Below, piece after piece: positions 31,055 through 38,891 of a stretch of 64,000 bases of DNA (position 1 is the stretch's first letter; each line of letters opens with the position of its first letter). The notes beneath the pieces are model-generated. The model saw nothing but the letters and a program-made list of their open reading frames with translations. It was not told the DNA's origin and ran no database searches. The stretch spans positions 1,747,458 to 1,811,457 of the forward strand of contig NZ_CP009211.1 of NCBI RefSeq assembly GCF_000739455.1. The letters run 5' to 3'. This DNA is from Corynebacterium imitans. GTDB taxonomy: Bacteria > Actinomycetota > Actinomycetes > Mycobacteriales > Mycobacteriaceae. Both the position numbers and the translations under genes were made by a program.

Positions 31055-31621
31055 TTATTCAGCGAGAAACTCGATCGCCTTGCCCTGGCTGCCCAGGGCA
31101 AAACCGCCGTCCGCCTGGTAGACGGCTGGTTTGGCGCGCAGCAGCGACTTCAGCTCGTTTGCGTTTTCCATGGTGGCGGAGTCGCACATGACGCGGGTCT
31201 CGGAAAGGTCGCCAACGTGCAGCAGGCCTTTGTCGTCGAAGTGATAGGTGCCGTTGCCGGAGTTGCAGCCGTCATCGTAGGTGAGTGTGCCGTCGCCGCG
31301 CAGCTCGAGCGTCATCGCCTTGCTCTGCTTCGCGTGCCACAGGCCGACAACAGCCTCCTTCGCCTCAGCTGCCGGCAGCGGCTTAGCGCCTTCCGGCAGG
31401 CTGACCGCAATGCCAGACTGGGTCGTGCGCTGCTTCGCCGCATCGACGCTCGCGCCGCCAAGGACGGTCGAGTTGAGCTGGCCGACGCGGTCGACGTCGA
31501 TGTAGTCGGCCAGCGCAGGACTGGAAGACAGCCCCTGCGCGCCGGCGGTCCCTGCACTACCCGCTGCGAGGGCGACGAGCGCGGCTGCAGTGGTCATTTT
31601 CCTTGCGATTCGTAAAGCCAT
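31055..31621 (-). CDS. Secreted META-domain protein, copy 2
   Basis: 188-aa exported paralogue of the protein at 29540. The signal peptide ends near GTAGA, and the META core DGCNSGNGTYHFDDKG is preserved, with a later Cys in RVMCDSAT. The ATG at 31621 has TACGTT 7 nt upstream. The two META genes flank the XRE/membrane pair, so one copy was probably duplicated around it, or the pair inserted between tandem copies. The function is unknown. Confidence 0.85.
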   Translation of the reverse strand: MALRIARKMTTAAALVALAAGSAGTAGAQGLSSSPALADYIDVDRVGQLNSTVLGGASVDAAKQRTTQSGIAVSLPEGAKPLPAAEAKEAVVGLWHAKQSKAMTLELRGDGTLTYDDGCNSGNGTYHFDDKGLLHVGDLSETRVMCDSATMENANELKSLLRAKPAVYQADGGFALGSQGKAIEFLAE

Positions 31622-31741
31622 GCGGACCAACGTAGTGGCGTGCCGCGCAGAATCAAGCAAACACATCGAACCTTTATGTACCCCCAAGCACTTTTGCTAG
31701 CTTGGGGTGAACACGCAAACCCGAAAGCAAGGAGCCCGACC

Positions 31742-32029
31742 ATGCCTTTCCGATTCCGCCGCAGCAAGAAGATAGGCCCGTTCCGCTTCACCATGTCGGG
31801 CTCGGGCCTGTCCGCCTCCGTCGGCTCGGGGCCGTTCCGCTACACGTTCAACTCCAACGGCGGCCGCACCCGCACCATGCGCACCGGCATCCCCGGCCTG
31901 CGCTACGAGGAGCGCGACACCCCGAACCAGGTGCGCAGGAAGAAGGCAGCACGCAAGGCCCGCAAGCTGGAGCAAAACACCAGCGCACAGGCGGAGTTCA
32001 ACGAGATTTCGCGGCAGTACCGCGATTAG
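31742..32029 (+). CDS. DUF4236-domain protein
   Basis: 95-aa small basic protein. The DUF4236 pattern is a Phe/Arg/Gly-rich N-terminus (MPFRFRRSKK) with SGSGLSASVGSGPF and a basic C-terminal helix. The function is unknown. AAGGAG lies 7 nt before the ATG, with TAGCTT upstream as a possible -10. Its last 32 nt overlap the convergent CPBP gene. Confidence 0.85.
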   Translation: MPFRFRRSKKIGPFRFTMSGSGLSASVGSGPFRYTFNSNGGRTRTMRTGIPGLRYEERDTPNQVRRKKAARKARKLEQNTSAQAEFNEISRQYRD

Positions 32030-32843
32030 CCAACAGCCACCAGATCGCGACGGTGGCGAGCACCGTCATGCTTATCGACGCCACCGTCTCCCCCACCGTC
32101 ACCTCAGCCAACCCAGCGACGTGCACGTGGAATGGATCCGGCACGAACGCGAACGTGTTCGCCACCGCGTGTACCGCGAGTGATGCCTCCAGCCCACCCG
32201 TCGACCACGTGAGGAACGCCCCGCACAGTGCAAAGGTGAGCACGCTCAGCTGCCCCTTCCACCCGTAGTCGTGGAAGGAGACGAACAGGAATGCCGGGAC
32301 GAGGTACGCCACCCAGGCGGAGCGGGTCCACTGGCCAACGACCTGCACCAGAGAGCCGCGAAATACGAGTTCCTCCGACAGCGCCTGCAACGGAATTAGC
32401 ACGATCAGGATGCACAGGGCCCCGAAGTTTGCCGCGCCGAAATCCCCCACATCTTGGGCACCTCGCCACATCCAATACGCCAACTGCGCGCCGAACAGGA
32501 CAAGCGGCGGCACGAGCGCAACGGCGAAGATACGCCACCGAAAGCGGTACTCCACCGACCACAGCGCCGCGAGGCGCCGACCGCGCACTCGCGCGGCGAT
32601 GAAAGCGGCGGGGATCGTCGCTGTTTCGATCGTGCCGGCCGCAAGCGCCAGCCACGGGGTGTCGACGAACTCGAAATCGCCCATGGCTTTGACGGCTGGG
32701 TCGAAGAGGGTGTCGGCGGCGTCGAAAAGCGCAAGCATCGCCGCATAGAGAGCGAAGAAGAGCGCAAGCACGAGGACGAACTCGACGAGCGGACGCCACC
32801 AGCCCACGCGCCCGTCGCGACCAAGGAGATGGTAGGTGCCCAT
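31998..32843 (-). CDS. CPBP-family intramembrane metalloprotease
   Basis: 281-aa polytopic membrane protein with the Abi/CPBP motifs: LSEELVFRG supplies the Glu pair and Arg, FVSFHDY the first His, and LAVHAVAN the second His. Relatives process prenylated proteins or act in bacteriocin self-immunity. The target here is unknown. TACGCT lies 6 nt before the ATG. It is divergent from the TDT gene across 44 bp and overlaps the DUF4236 gene at its 3' end. A 12-mer copy at 32070 forces the rare Ile codon ATA. Confidence 0.87.
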   Translation of the reverse strand: MGTYHLLGRDGRVGWWRPLVEFVLVLALFFALYAAMLALFDAADTLFDPAVKAMGDFEFVDTPWLALAAGTIETATIPAAFIAARVRGRRLAALWSVEYRFRWRIFAVALVPPLVLFGAQLAYWMWRGAQDVGDFGAANFGALCILIVLIPLQALSEELVFRGSLVQVVGQWTRSAWVAYLVPAFLFVSFHDYGWKGQLSVLTFALCGAFLTWSTGGLEASLAVHAVANTFAFVPDPFHVHVAGLAEVTVGETVASISMTVLATVAIWWLLANRGTAAKSR

Positions 32844-32887
32844 ACCCTTAGCGTACTCCCGCGGACATAGGGATTACCATTGCGCGA
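32844..32887. promoter_or_regulatory. Compact divergent promoter region with two leaderless-type promoters
   Basis: Only 44 bp separate two divergent start codons. TACGCT on the minus strand ends 6 nt before the CPBP ATG, and TACCAT on the plus strand ends 7 nt before the TDT GTG. Their -35 regions must overlap, so the two genes probably compete for or share polymerase. Confidence 0.5.
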
Positions 32888-33805
32888 GTGACTAAAAAAT
32901 TTCGCGAACTCCCGCCACCGGGCCCAGCGTGGGGCGGCAGCCTCATGGGCACCTCGATCGTCGCCCGCATGCTGGTAGAAATGGATATGCACACCGCCGC
33001 CGGCGCCTTCGCCGCGATCGGCTGCGTGATCCTCGTCGTGCTCACCTTCGGGTTTGCGCGCTACCGGCAGCCCAGCTTCGCCCGCACCACGATGGCGGAG
33101 TGGTCCATGTACTTCATCGGCATCCTCGCGCTCGGCGCCGCGCTCTCCGGATTGACCGACGTCGGCGTCTACCGCCTCATCGGGTTCTGGATCGGCGGGC
33201 CGGTCACCGTTGTCACCTGGGCCATCCAGCTCACGCGCTTCGACGGCGCGCCGCGCTTTACGTGGGGGCTGCCGCTGGTCGGCCCGATGATTTCGGCGTC
33301 GGTGGCCGGCTGGCTCGCCCGCGACTACGGGCAGGCCTACCACGTCATGGGCACGGTACTGTTCTTCATGTCGCTGCTCACCGCGGTCCCGCTCTTCGCG
33401 CGCGTGTACTGGGCCGCCTGGCACGGCCGCGTCGACTTCGAGGGCGCGAAATCGGCGACCGCGTGGGTGCCGCTGGGTGTGGTCGGGCAGTCCACGACCG
33501 CGATGCAGATCCTCTTCCCCGGCACGGTGTCGATCTACTACGGCATGGTTGCGCTTGTGCTCGCGATCCCGCTCGCCTGCTACGCCATGGCGATCTTCTA
33601 CCCCAACGCTGTGCGCTGGGTCGACTACTCGCCGGCATGGTGGTCGTGCACCTTCCCGCCCGGCACCGTGAGCATGGGCGGTCACCAGGTCGCGCTCGTC
33701 GCGGGCACCGAGTGGCTCGACGCGGTGGCGCTGACCATCCCGGTGCTGCTCATCGCGCATTGGGCGCTGTGCTCGGCACGCTTTGTCAGCTGGTGCGCAC
33801 GCTGA
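32888..33805 (+). CDS. TDT-family transporter (tellurite-resistance/dicarboxylate type)
   Basis: 305-aa membrane protein with about ten helices and the TDT-like N-terminus PPPGPAWGGSLMGTSIVARM. Relatives include TehA, malate permease Mae1 and SLAC1 anion channels, so an anion substrate is likely but unassigned. The GTG start has TACCAT 7 nt upstream. The last 20 nt overlap the convergent ketopantoate-reductase-like gene. Confidence 0.85.
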   Translation: MTKKFRELPPPGPAWGGSLMGTSIVARMLVEMDMHTAAGAFAAIGCVILVVLTFGFARYRQPSFARTTMAEWSMYFIGILALGAALSGLTDVGVYRLIGFWIGGPVTVVTWAIQLTRFDGAPRFTWGLPLVGPMISASVAGWLARDYGQAYHVMGTVLFFMSLLTAVPLFARVYWAAWHGRVDFEGAKSATAWVPLGVVGQSTTAMQILFPGTVSIYYGMVALVLAIPLACYAMAIFYPNAVRWVDYSPAWWSCTFPPGTVSMGGHQVALVAGTEWLDAVALTIPVLLIAHWALCSARFVSWCAR

Positions 33806-34715
33806 GCACGGCCTCGGTGTAGTCAAACAGCGGCGTCGGCACGCCCGCGGTCGCCGCTTTTCGACGGATCGCGCCCACCTGCGCATCCAACTCACTCGGC
33901 AACCCGGCGGCGATGTCCCGGTGCATGGAACTGGTCGCGCCCGCGTACTGCCGGTCGGCGAACGCGAGCGTCTGCTCCACCACATCCGCGGGCAGTTCGA
34001 CGCCGTTGCCGCGGGCGGCGGCCTCGACTTCTTTCATGAGCGCGCGGAGTTGGGGGCGCAGCGCGTCGCGAAGCACGCCCATCGGCGCCTGCGCGACCGC
34101 GCCGAGCGCGCCGGTGGTGCTCACAAACATCGCTTTTGCCCACACATCGACGAGGATTTCTTCCGGGCTGAGGTAGTCGCCGCCGATGCCTGCCTCATCG
34201 AGCGCCGCGCGAAACGCCAGGGCCACTTCGCTTTCCGACGCCCCCTTCACACGCCCAAAGTTCAACGTCAGCGGCCCCGGATTCAGCTGGATCTCCGCGG
34301 GCCCAACGCGGGTGGCGTAGCAGCGCGCAACACCCGCGAACACGCGGTTGGTGCCGAAGAGCGCGGCTGCGGTGTCGTGCACCTCCACCGAGTTCTGCGT
34401 AGTCACGATCGGCACGCCAGCAAGCTGGTGGGCGTCTTTCAGGTCCGCGAACGTGGGGTTGTCCGGCAGCGCCTTCGTGGCAACGAGCACGATGTCGGCA
34501 CCACCCAGCAGGTCGGCAGCGCTACCTGCGCGCTCAGCCGCGTGCACACGGATCGTGCGCGCTGACTCCTCGCCGTTTTTGAGCAGCAGGCCACGCTCGC
34601 GCAACGCCTTGAGCGTTTCCCCACGGGCGACAAACGACACCTCATGTCCAGCTTCCGCAAGCGCGCCGCCGAAGTACCCGCCGATCGCGCCCGCACCAAT
34701 GCACAGCACCTTCAT
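33786..34715 (-). CDS. 2-dehydropantoate 2-reductase family protein
   Basis: 309-aa ApbA/PanE-like NADP-dependent reductase. The Rossmann motif GAGAIGGYFGGAL is at residues 7-19. The catalytic-type Lys (VWAKAMFVSTTGALGA, near 190) and the C-terminal helical domain are present. True PanE acts in pantothenate synthesis, but many paralogues have other keto-acid substrates, so I leave the symbol blank. TAGACT lies 8 nt before the ATG. Confidence 0.88.
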   Translation of the reverse strand: MKVLCIGAGAIGGYFGGALAEAGHEVSFVARGETLKALRERGLLLKNGEESARTIRVHAAERAGSAADLLGGADIVLVATKALPDNPTFADLKDAHQLAGVPIVTTQNSVEVHDTAAALFGTNRVFAGVARCYATRVGPAEIQLNPGPLTLNFGRVKGASESEVALAFRAALDEAGIGGDYLSPEEILVDVWAKAMFVSTTGALGAVAQAPMGVLRDALRPQLRALMKEVEAAARGNGVELPADVVEQTLAFADRQYAGATSSMHRDIAAGLPSELDAQVGAIRRKAATAGVPTPLFDYTEAVLSVRTS

Positions 34716-34742
34716 GGTGCTTAAGTCTATCCCCGTTTGTAC

Positions 34743-35843
34743 TTACCCGGGTGCGCCTTGGGCGGGTCCGCCGATGATGGTTTCGGCATCAATGTAGTCG
34801 CGGCCGGTAAATCTCGGTGTGCCGTATTTGGGGCCGATCCAGGCGATGCGGCCGCCCACGCGTGCCATCCGGCCCCGGTCTGGTTGTCCGTTAACCGCGT
34901 TGTGGTGCGGGCACAGCCAGCACATGTTTGCCGGGTGCGTCTCACCACCTTGGGCGTAGTCGGTCAGGTGGTGGGCCTGACACTTGCTAATCGGGGTGGT
35001 GCAGTCCGGCCAGCAGCAAGTTGGCGAGTCCGCCTCCAGCGCAAGGCGCTGCACCGGGGAGGCAAGGCGTGCCCGGTGGGTGTTAATAGGGCCTAAGTGT
35101 GGTGCGGTAAGGGTGATGTAGCCATCAGGCAGGATATGCCGGCGCAGCACCTGGCTGGTGGTCATCTTCACCCCGGTGTTGGTCACCACGACCGGTTCCT
35201 GGTCTGGCGTATCGTCGGTGCCGGCAAGGACGTGGTCGATGTCCTTGTCGGTGATAATCGCGTGTATTGCCACGGGTGCTTGGACGATGTGGCGGTTGTT
35301 GACCAGCCAGTCGATCGGGTCGATCGGTTTTCCATCCTCGCCGGGGGTTTCAAACGTGGTGACCAGGTCCTGCAGGTCGTTGGTCGGTCCGGTGAGCCGG
35401 ATGATGAACTTGTCGTGCTTCTCGCTGCGCTGGATGCGCACCCCATCCTGTGGTGGGCGCGGCGGCAGGAAGGTTTTGCGCAGCCGGGCGGCCTTTTTAC
35501 TGATGGTGGTGGTATCCCCCTCGGTGGCGCACAGCTGCGCGGTGTATTCCCAGCGTTTGGTGGGGTTGGTGATGCGCCTGGCGGTGCGTTCGATAAGTTC
35601 TAGGGTTTCGATGCAGTGGCGGTTGGCCTCGGCCGCGCTTCGCGCTTCGGCTTGATAGCGCGAGTGGCTCGTGGGCCGAAAGAAGCGGCGGGCAAGGCGC
35701 ACGAGCGTGTGGGCGTAGTCGTCGGCCGCGCCCATCCCAATGAGCGTATCCGCATCAAGGCCTGCCTCGTAGACAAGCCGGAGTGTGGCGATTCCCCCTG
35801 CTTTAAAGGCCAAAAAGGCCCGAAGTTCATGTTGATCCCCCAT
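34743..35843 (-). CDS. DUF222/HNH endonuclease-domain protein
   Basis: 366-aa protein: an N-terminal DUF222-like helical region, then a C-terminal HNH nuclease fold, with zinc-type cysteines in CCWPDC and the catalytic pattern CQAHHLTDYAQGG...NMCWLCPHHNAVN. Such proteins are multi-copy in actinobacteria (the mycobacterial 13E12 repeat family) and behave like mobile or repeated genes. I start at 35843 since TAGGTT lies 8 nt upstream. The frame remains open to 36338 but overlaps the GH25 gene. The substrate is unknown. Confidence 0.85.
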   Translation of the reverse strand: MGDQHELRAFLAFKAGGIATLRLVYEAGLDADTLIGMGAADDYAHTLVRLARRFFRPTSHSRYQAEARSAAEANRHCIETLELIERTARRITNPTKRWEYTAQLCATEGDTTTISKKAARLRKTFLPPRPPQDGVRIQRSEKHDKFIIRLTGPTNDLQDLVTTFETPGEDGKPIDPIDWLVNNRHIVQAPVAIHAIITDKDIDHVLAGTDDTPDQEPVVVTNTGVKMTTSQVLRRHILPDGYITLTAPHLGPINTHRARLASPVQRLALEADSPTCCWPDCTTPISKCQAHHLTDYAQGGETHPANMCWLCPHHNAVNGQPDRGRMARVGGRIAWIGPKYGTPRFTGRDYIDAETIIGGPAQGAPG

Positions 35844-35854
35844 AAGCCCACAAC

Positions 35855-36439
35855 CTAATGCAGCCCCGGACACCCCGCAACCGCAAGGTTGAGATCCACC
35901 GAAATCCCACCGACGCGGCCACGCGAGGTGAACTGCCACAGCTGCGGCCGCGGCATCCCAAGCGGGTGCGGCCACGCACCCAGCTGTGCTGGGTCGGTCA
36001 CCGTGTTCTCTCCCCACTGCGCAAGCCACAGCGCCCCGAACTCGGCCGGGCTGGCCAGGCGCATGTGGCGGCGCCAGTAACGGGCGGTCGTGTACACACC
36101 GGCGACGGGGATGCCGGCGGCGCGGAAGGTGGCGTGGGCGTTGCGGACGTCGGCAAGCGAAAGCCCCGCGGGAGACTCCACATCGAGCCACATCGGCAAC
36201 CGACGGGACCCGAGTACGTCGAGCGCCGCGTCGACCTGCTCGGTGATCGTGGTGCCCTCGGCGGGGCTGCGCAGAAAGTGGTAGGTGGCAAGCGAGCAAC
36301 CGGCCGCCGAGGCATCCGCGAGCAGCTGGGAAAAGCACGGGTCCTGGTAGGTGCCGTCGGTGGTGCGCAGGATCGCGAAGTCGAAGCCGGAAAAATCAAG
36401 CCCGGCCTGGTACTCGGAGCAGTCGACGCCCAGCCTCAC
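35855..36439 (-). CDS. GH25-type lysozyme-like protein without a signal peptide
   Basis: 194-aa glycoside hydrolase 25-like protein. The strand motif GVDCSEYQ at the start and the acidic pair in MWLDVES (about residues 84-90) are GH25 features, followed by LWLAQWG and QLWQFTS. GH25 muramidases cut peptidoglycan and are normally exported, but no signal peptide or anchor is visible here. The GTG overlaps the NUDIX stop as GTGA. A phage-derived or cytosolic role are alternatives. Confidence 0.8.
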   Translation of the reverse strand: MRLGVDCSEYQAGLDFSGFDFAILRTTDGTYQDPCFSQLLADASAAGCSLATYHFLRSPAEGTTITEQVDAALDVLGSRRLPMWLDVESPAGLSLADVRNAHATFRAAGIPVAGVYTTARYWRRHMRLASPAEFGALWLAQWGENTVTDPAQLGAWPHPLGMPRPQLWQFTSRGRVGGISVDLNLAVAGCPGLH

Positions 36440-36960
36440 CGCTTAGAAAACCCCATCCGCGGCGTAAACGACGCCGGGTGCCTGCGCTGCGCCGCCGCAT
36501 CCGCAATCACCAGGCGCCACTTCGGGTCCGTGACCGGCATGCGCGAGATGGGGAACCAGCCGACCTCGACCGACTCGTCGTCGCCCACCACCGGTTCCGC
36601 GGCCGGGTCGACTGGATCCAAGCGCAGCTGCACCGACATGTAGCTGGCCTGATCGCCGTTGGCGTGCACGACCGGGCCGTGCGCACCGGCGCCCAAGAGC
36701 GCTGCGGGCGTGGCCTCGATGCCGGTCTCCTCGCGCACCTCGCGCACCGCCGCGTCGTGCGGCTGCTCGCCGGGGTCGGCGATGCCGGTGATCGGGGTCC
36801 ACTCGCCGTTGTCGGCGCGCCGCACGAGCAGCACCTCGGGAACGGCCCAGGCGGACTGGTCGGCGGAGTCGCGCAGGACGATCGCGGCGACCGCCGGCAG
36901 CCAGAGCGGGTCGTGTCCGATCTTCTCGCGGATCTGCACGATGAATTCCGGAATTGGCAC
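36436..36960 (-). CDS. NUDIX hydrolase
   Basis: 174-aa hydrolase of nucleoside diphosphate-linked substrates. The NUDIX box GIADPGEQPHDAAVREVREE is followed by TG, giving the GX5EX7REXXEEXG pattern. The substrate cannot be predicted. The GTG at 36960 is preferred over the TTG at 36966 because AAAGGA sits 7 nt before it. It is coupled to the GH25 gene by a 4-nt overlap. Confidence 0.9.
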   Translation of the reverse strand: MPIPEFIVQIREKIGHDPLWLPAVAAIVLRDSADQSAWAVPEVLLVRRADNGEWTPITGIADPGEQPHDAAVREVREETGIEATPAALLGAGAHGPVVHANGDQASYMSVQLRLDPVDPAAEPVVGDDESVEVGWFPISRMPVTDPKWRLVIADAAAQRRHPASFTPRMGFSKR

Positions 36961-37019
36961 AGTCAAATCCTTTCGCGTCTGTGTGGGTTTTCAGTCTACG
37001 TCGGCTAGGCTAAGCGGCG

Positions 37020-37718
37020 ATGCAGACCCTGAAGCGAGTACCCAAAGCAGCGTTTATCGCCGGCTACGGCGCGCTGCTCATCGCGCTCGTGGTCATGGTC
37101 GCGGCACTTGCCAGCTACCGCCAGTCCGCCGACGCCAACGCGCCCGCCGCGCCGGTGAAGGCGTGGAACCCGGCGCCGGCCGATGCCGCGAACGTCGCCG
37201 CCAGCATCCGGCCCGGGGTGATCGCCGATGCGCGCGTGGCCACCACTGCCACCGGGGTCGCCGTCCAGGGCACGCTTCACGACGCCGCGTTTACCGACCC
37301 CGGCGCCGCAGGCCACATCTCCCGCCTGCTCGAGCAAAACTGCCTCGACACGCTCACACTGCGCACGACCGACAACATGCGCTTCGAGCTGCTCGGTTTC
37401 TGCTTTTCCACCGTGCCGCCGAAAACGCTCGACGAGCTCATCCATTTCGGCGCGGATCACGGCGCGAACTCGGTGACCGTGACGAATAACCTGGAGAAAT
37501 CCGGCGGCAGGCTCGCGACGCTGACGTGGCTCGACGCGGACGCAGAGAACCTGCGCCCCGCCTGGGAGGAGTTCGGTCTGCGCCCCTACCTGGATGGGGC
37601 GACGTTTGAGGCCTACACGCCCGAGGAGCTGACCATCATGGAGGCGCGCCCCTCGCGCCCACACACCTTCAAGCATGAACCGACGGGCGCGGCGCTGCGT
37701 GAGAAATGGGGCCTGTAG
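37020..37718 (+). CDS. Hypothetical membrane-anchored protein
   Basis: 232-aa protein with one N-terminal membrane helix (about residues 11-32) and a predicted extracytoplasmic domain with two cysteines (about 109 and 128). I recognise no family. TAGGCT lies 8 nt before the ATG (leaderless layout). It is convergent with the S1 protease gene. Confidence 0.75.
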   Translation: MQTLKRVPKAAFIAGYGALLIALVVMVAALASYRQSADANAPAAPVKAWNPAPADAANVAASIRPGVIADARVATTATGVAVQGTLHDAAFTDPGAAGHISRLLEQNCLDTLTLRTTDNMRFELLGFCFSTVPPKTLDELIHFGADHGANSVTVTNNLEKSGGRLATLTWLDADAENLRPAWEEFGLRPYLDGATFEAYTPEELTIMEARPSRPHTFKHEPTGAALREKWGL

Positions 37719-37721
37719 CGC

Positions 37722-38762
37722 TTACCAGGTCTGGTACTCCCAGACCGCGTCGGGGACGACGTGGTTGATCACCGTCATGAGCTGCTCGACGTTGGAGTAG
37801 GACATAAGCTTGGGGTCCTCCATCCCCTCCCAGCAGTCCTCCTCGCTGCGGCCGGCTTCGGTGCCGGAGACCACGCCGATGATCACGGCGCGGCCGTGCA
37901 CCTCGGTGAAGACGGGCCCGCCGGAGTCGCCGGCGGCGGCACACACGCTGGCGATGTCGCCGAAGGTTTCGCGGTCCTCGTCGGCACCCGCGTTGACGAT
38001 CTGCACCCGCTGGGTGTCCACGAACTCGCCGCAGGTGTAGCCGGTGGTCGCGCCCGTTTTGCAGACGCGTTCGACGGGCGGGATGTGCTCGGCGACCCCG
38101 GTGGGGATCGGGTCGCCGATGACCTCCATGTAGCGCTCTGGGTCGGTGATCTTGATGATGCCGACGTCGATCCCGTCCGCCTCCGACCCGTCGCCGCTGT
38201 AGAGCCCGGAGTAGATGAAATGCCCGACCTCGCGGGCGTAGTCGAAGGCGTGCGTGGCATTCGTCGGCCACACGAAGTCACCGACGCGCCCGCAGTGCCC
38301 GGCCGTCACGGCGTAGTGCTGGCCGGCGGCGTCGGTAAAGCTCAGCGCCGTCGTACATGACTGGGCGGTGAAGCTCTCCCCCGGCGCGGGCTTGTGGTCG
38401 GTGGACTGGATGCGCGTGCCGGGCGCCCACAGGGCAAACGCGGGCACGCGGACCTGGTTTTCCGTCGCTACCGCGTCCTGTTCGCGCGGGGTCTGCACTG
38501 ACTCGCGGGCATCTTGCTCGGCGCTGCTCGGCGCGGGCGTCTGCGGGGTTTGCAGCCCCAACCACACCACGACGGCAACAAGCAGCGCGGTGGCGATGAT
38601 ACACAGCGCCCACGCGGTGTTGCGGCTGCGCTTCACTGGCTGCACGGGCGTCGGAAAGGCCCACTGCTCGCCGTGGGCGGGCTGGTACTTGCGGGCCTCG
38701 TTGCCGCCCGGGGTATAGCCGCCGGCCGGGTAATGCGTCCCGGGTGTTCTCGGGTCAGTCAC
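37722..38762 (-). CDS. Membrane-anchored trypsin-like serine protease (S1)
   Basis: 346-aa type II membrane protein. A Pro/Gly-rich cytoplasmic stretch (1-45) is followed by one helix (about 49-70) and an extracytoplasmic chymotrypsin-fold domain. The triad is complete: His156 (TAGHC), Asp199 (GIDVGI) and Ser280 (AAGDSGGP). Paired cysteines (136/157, 234/244) suggest disulfides. The GTG start overlaps the stop of a 41-codon gene, implying coupled expression. Substrate unknown. Confidence 0.87.
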   Translation of the reverse strand: MTDPRTPGTHYPAGGYTPGGNEARKYQPAHGEQWAFPTPVQPVKRSRNTAWALCIIATALLVAVVVWLGLQTPQTPAPSSAEQDARESVQTPREQDAVATENQVRVPAFALWAPGTRIQSTDHKPAPGESFTAQSCTTALSFTDAAGQHYAVTAGHCGRVGDFVWPTNATHAFDYAREVGHFIYSGLYSGDGSEADGIDVGIIKITDPERYMEVIGDPIPTGVAEHIPPVERVCKTGATTGYTCGEFVDTQRVQIVNAGADEDRETFGDIASVCAAAGDSGGPVFTEVHGRAVIIGVVSGTEAGRSEEDCWEGMEDPKLMSYSNVEQLMTVINHVVPDAVWEYQTW

Positions 38763-38880
38763 GCTGCTCCGAGTCGGCGCCCTCCTTGGCTTCTTCGGCC
38801 TGGATCTTGATGTCGCGCAGGAACTTCTCCGGGTCGAACTCGGTGAAGTAGTCGGGTCCTGCGAACTGTTCCTGTGCCAT
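38755..38880 (-). CDS. 41-aa acidic peptide gene coupled to the S1 protease
   Basis: A short frame encoding 41 residues, starting MAQEQFAGPDYF and ending in an acidic helix (EEAKEGADSEQRD). It has a strong AAAGGAG ribosome site 7 nt before the ATG. Its last 8 nt overlap the protease start. The good ribosome site, tight overlap and normal codon use argue for a real gene. The function is unknown; a partner or leader for the protease is possible. Confidence 0.65.
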   Translation of the reverse strand: MAQEQFAGPDYFTEFDPEKFLRDIKIQAEEAKEGADSEQRD

Positions 38881-38891
38881 TGGGCGCTCCT

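Noticed and set aside
35844..36338. Upstream extension of the HNH gene to 36338
   Set aside because: The extension is Arg/Pro/His-rich, lies inside the GH25 gene and lacks DUF222 features. A leaderless-type promoter marks the start at 35843.
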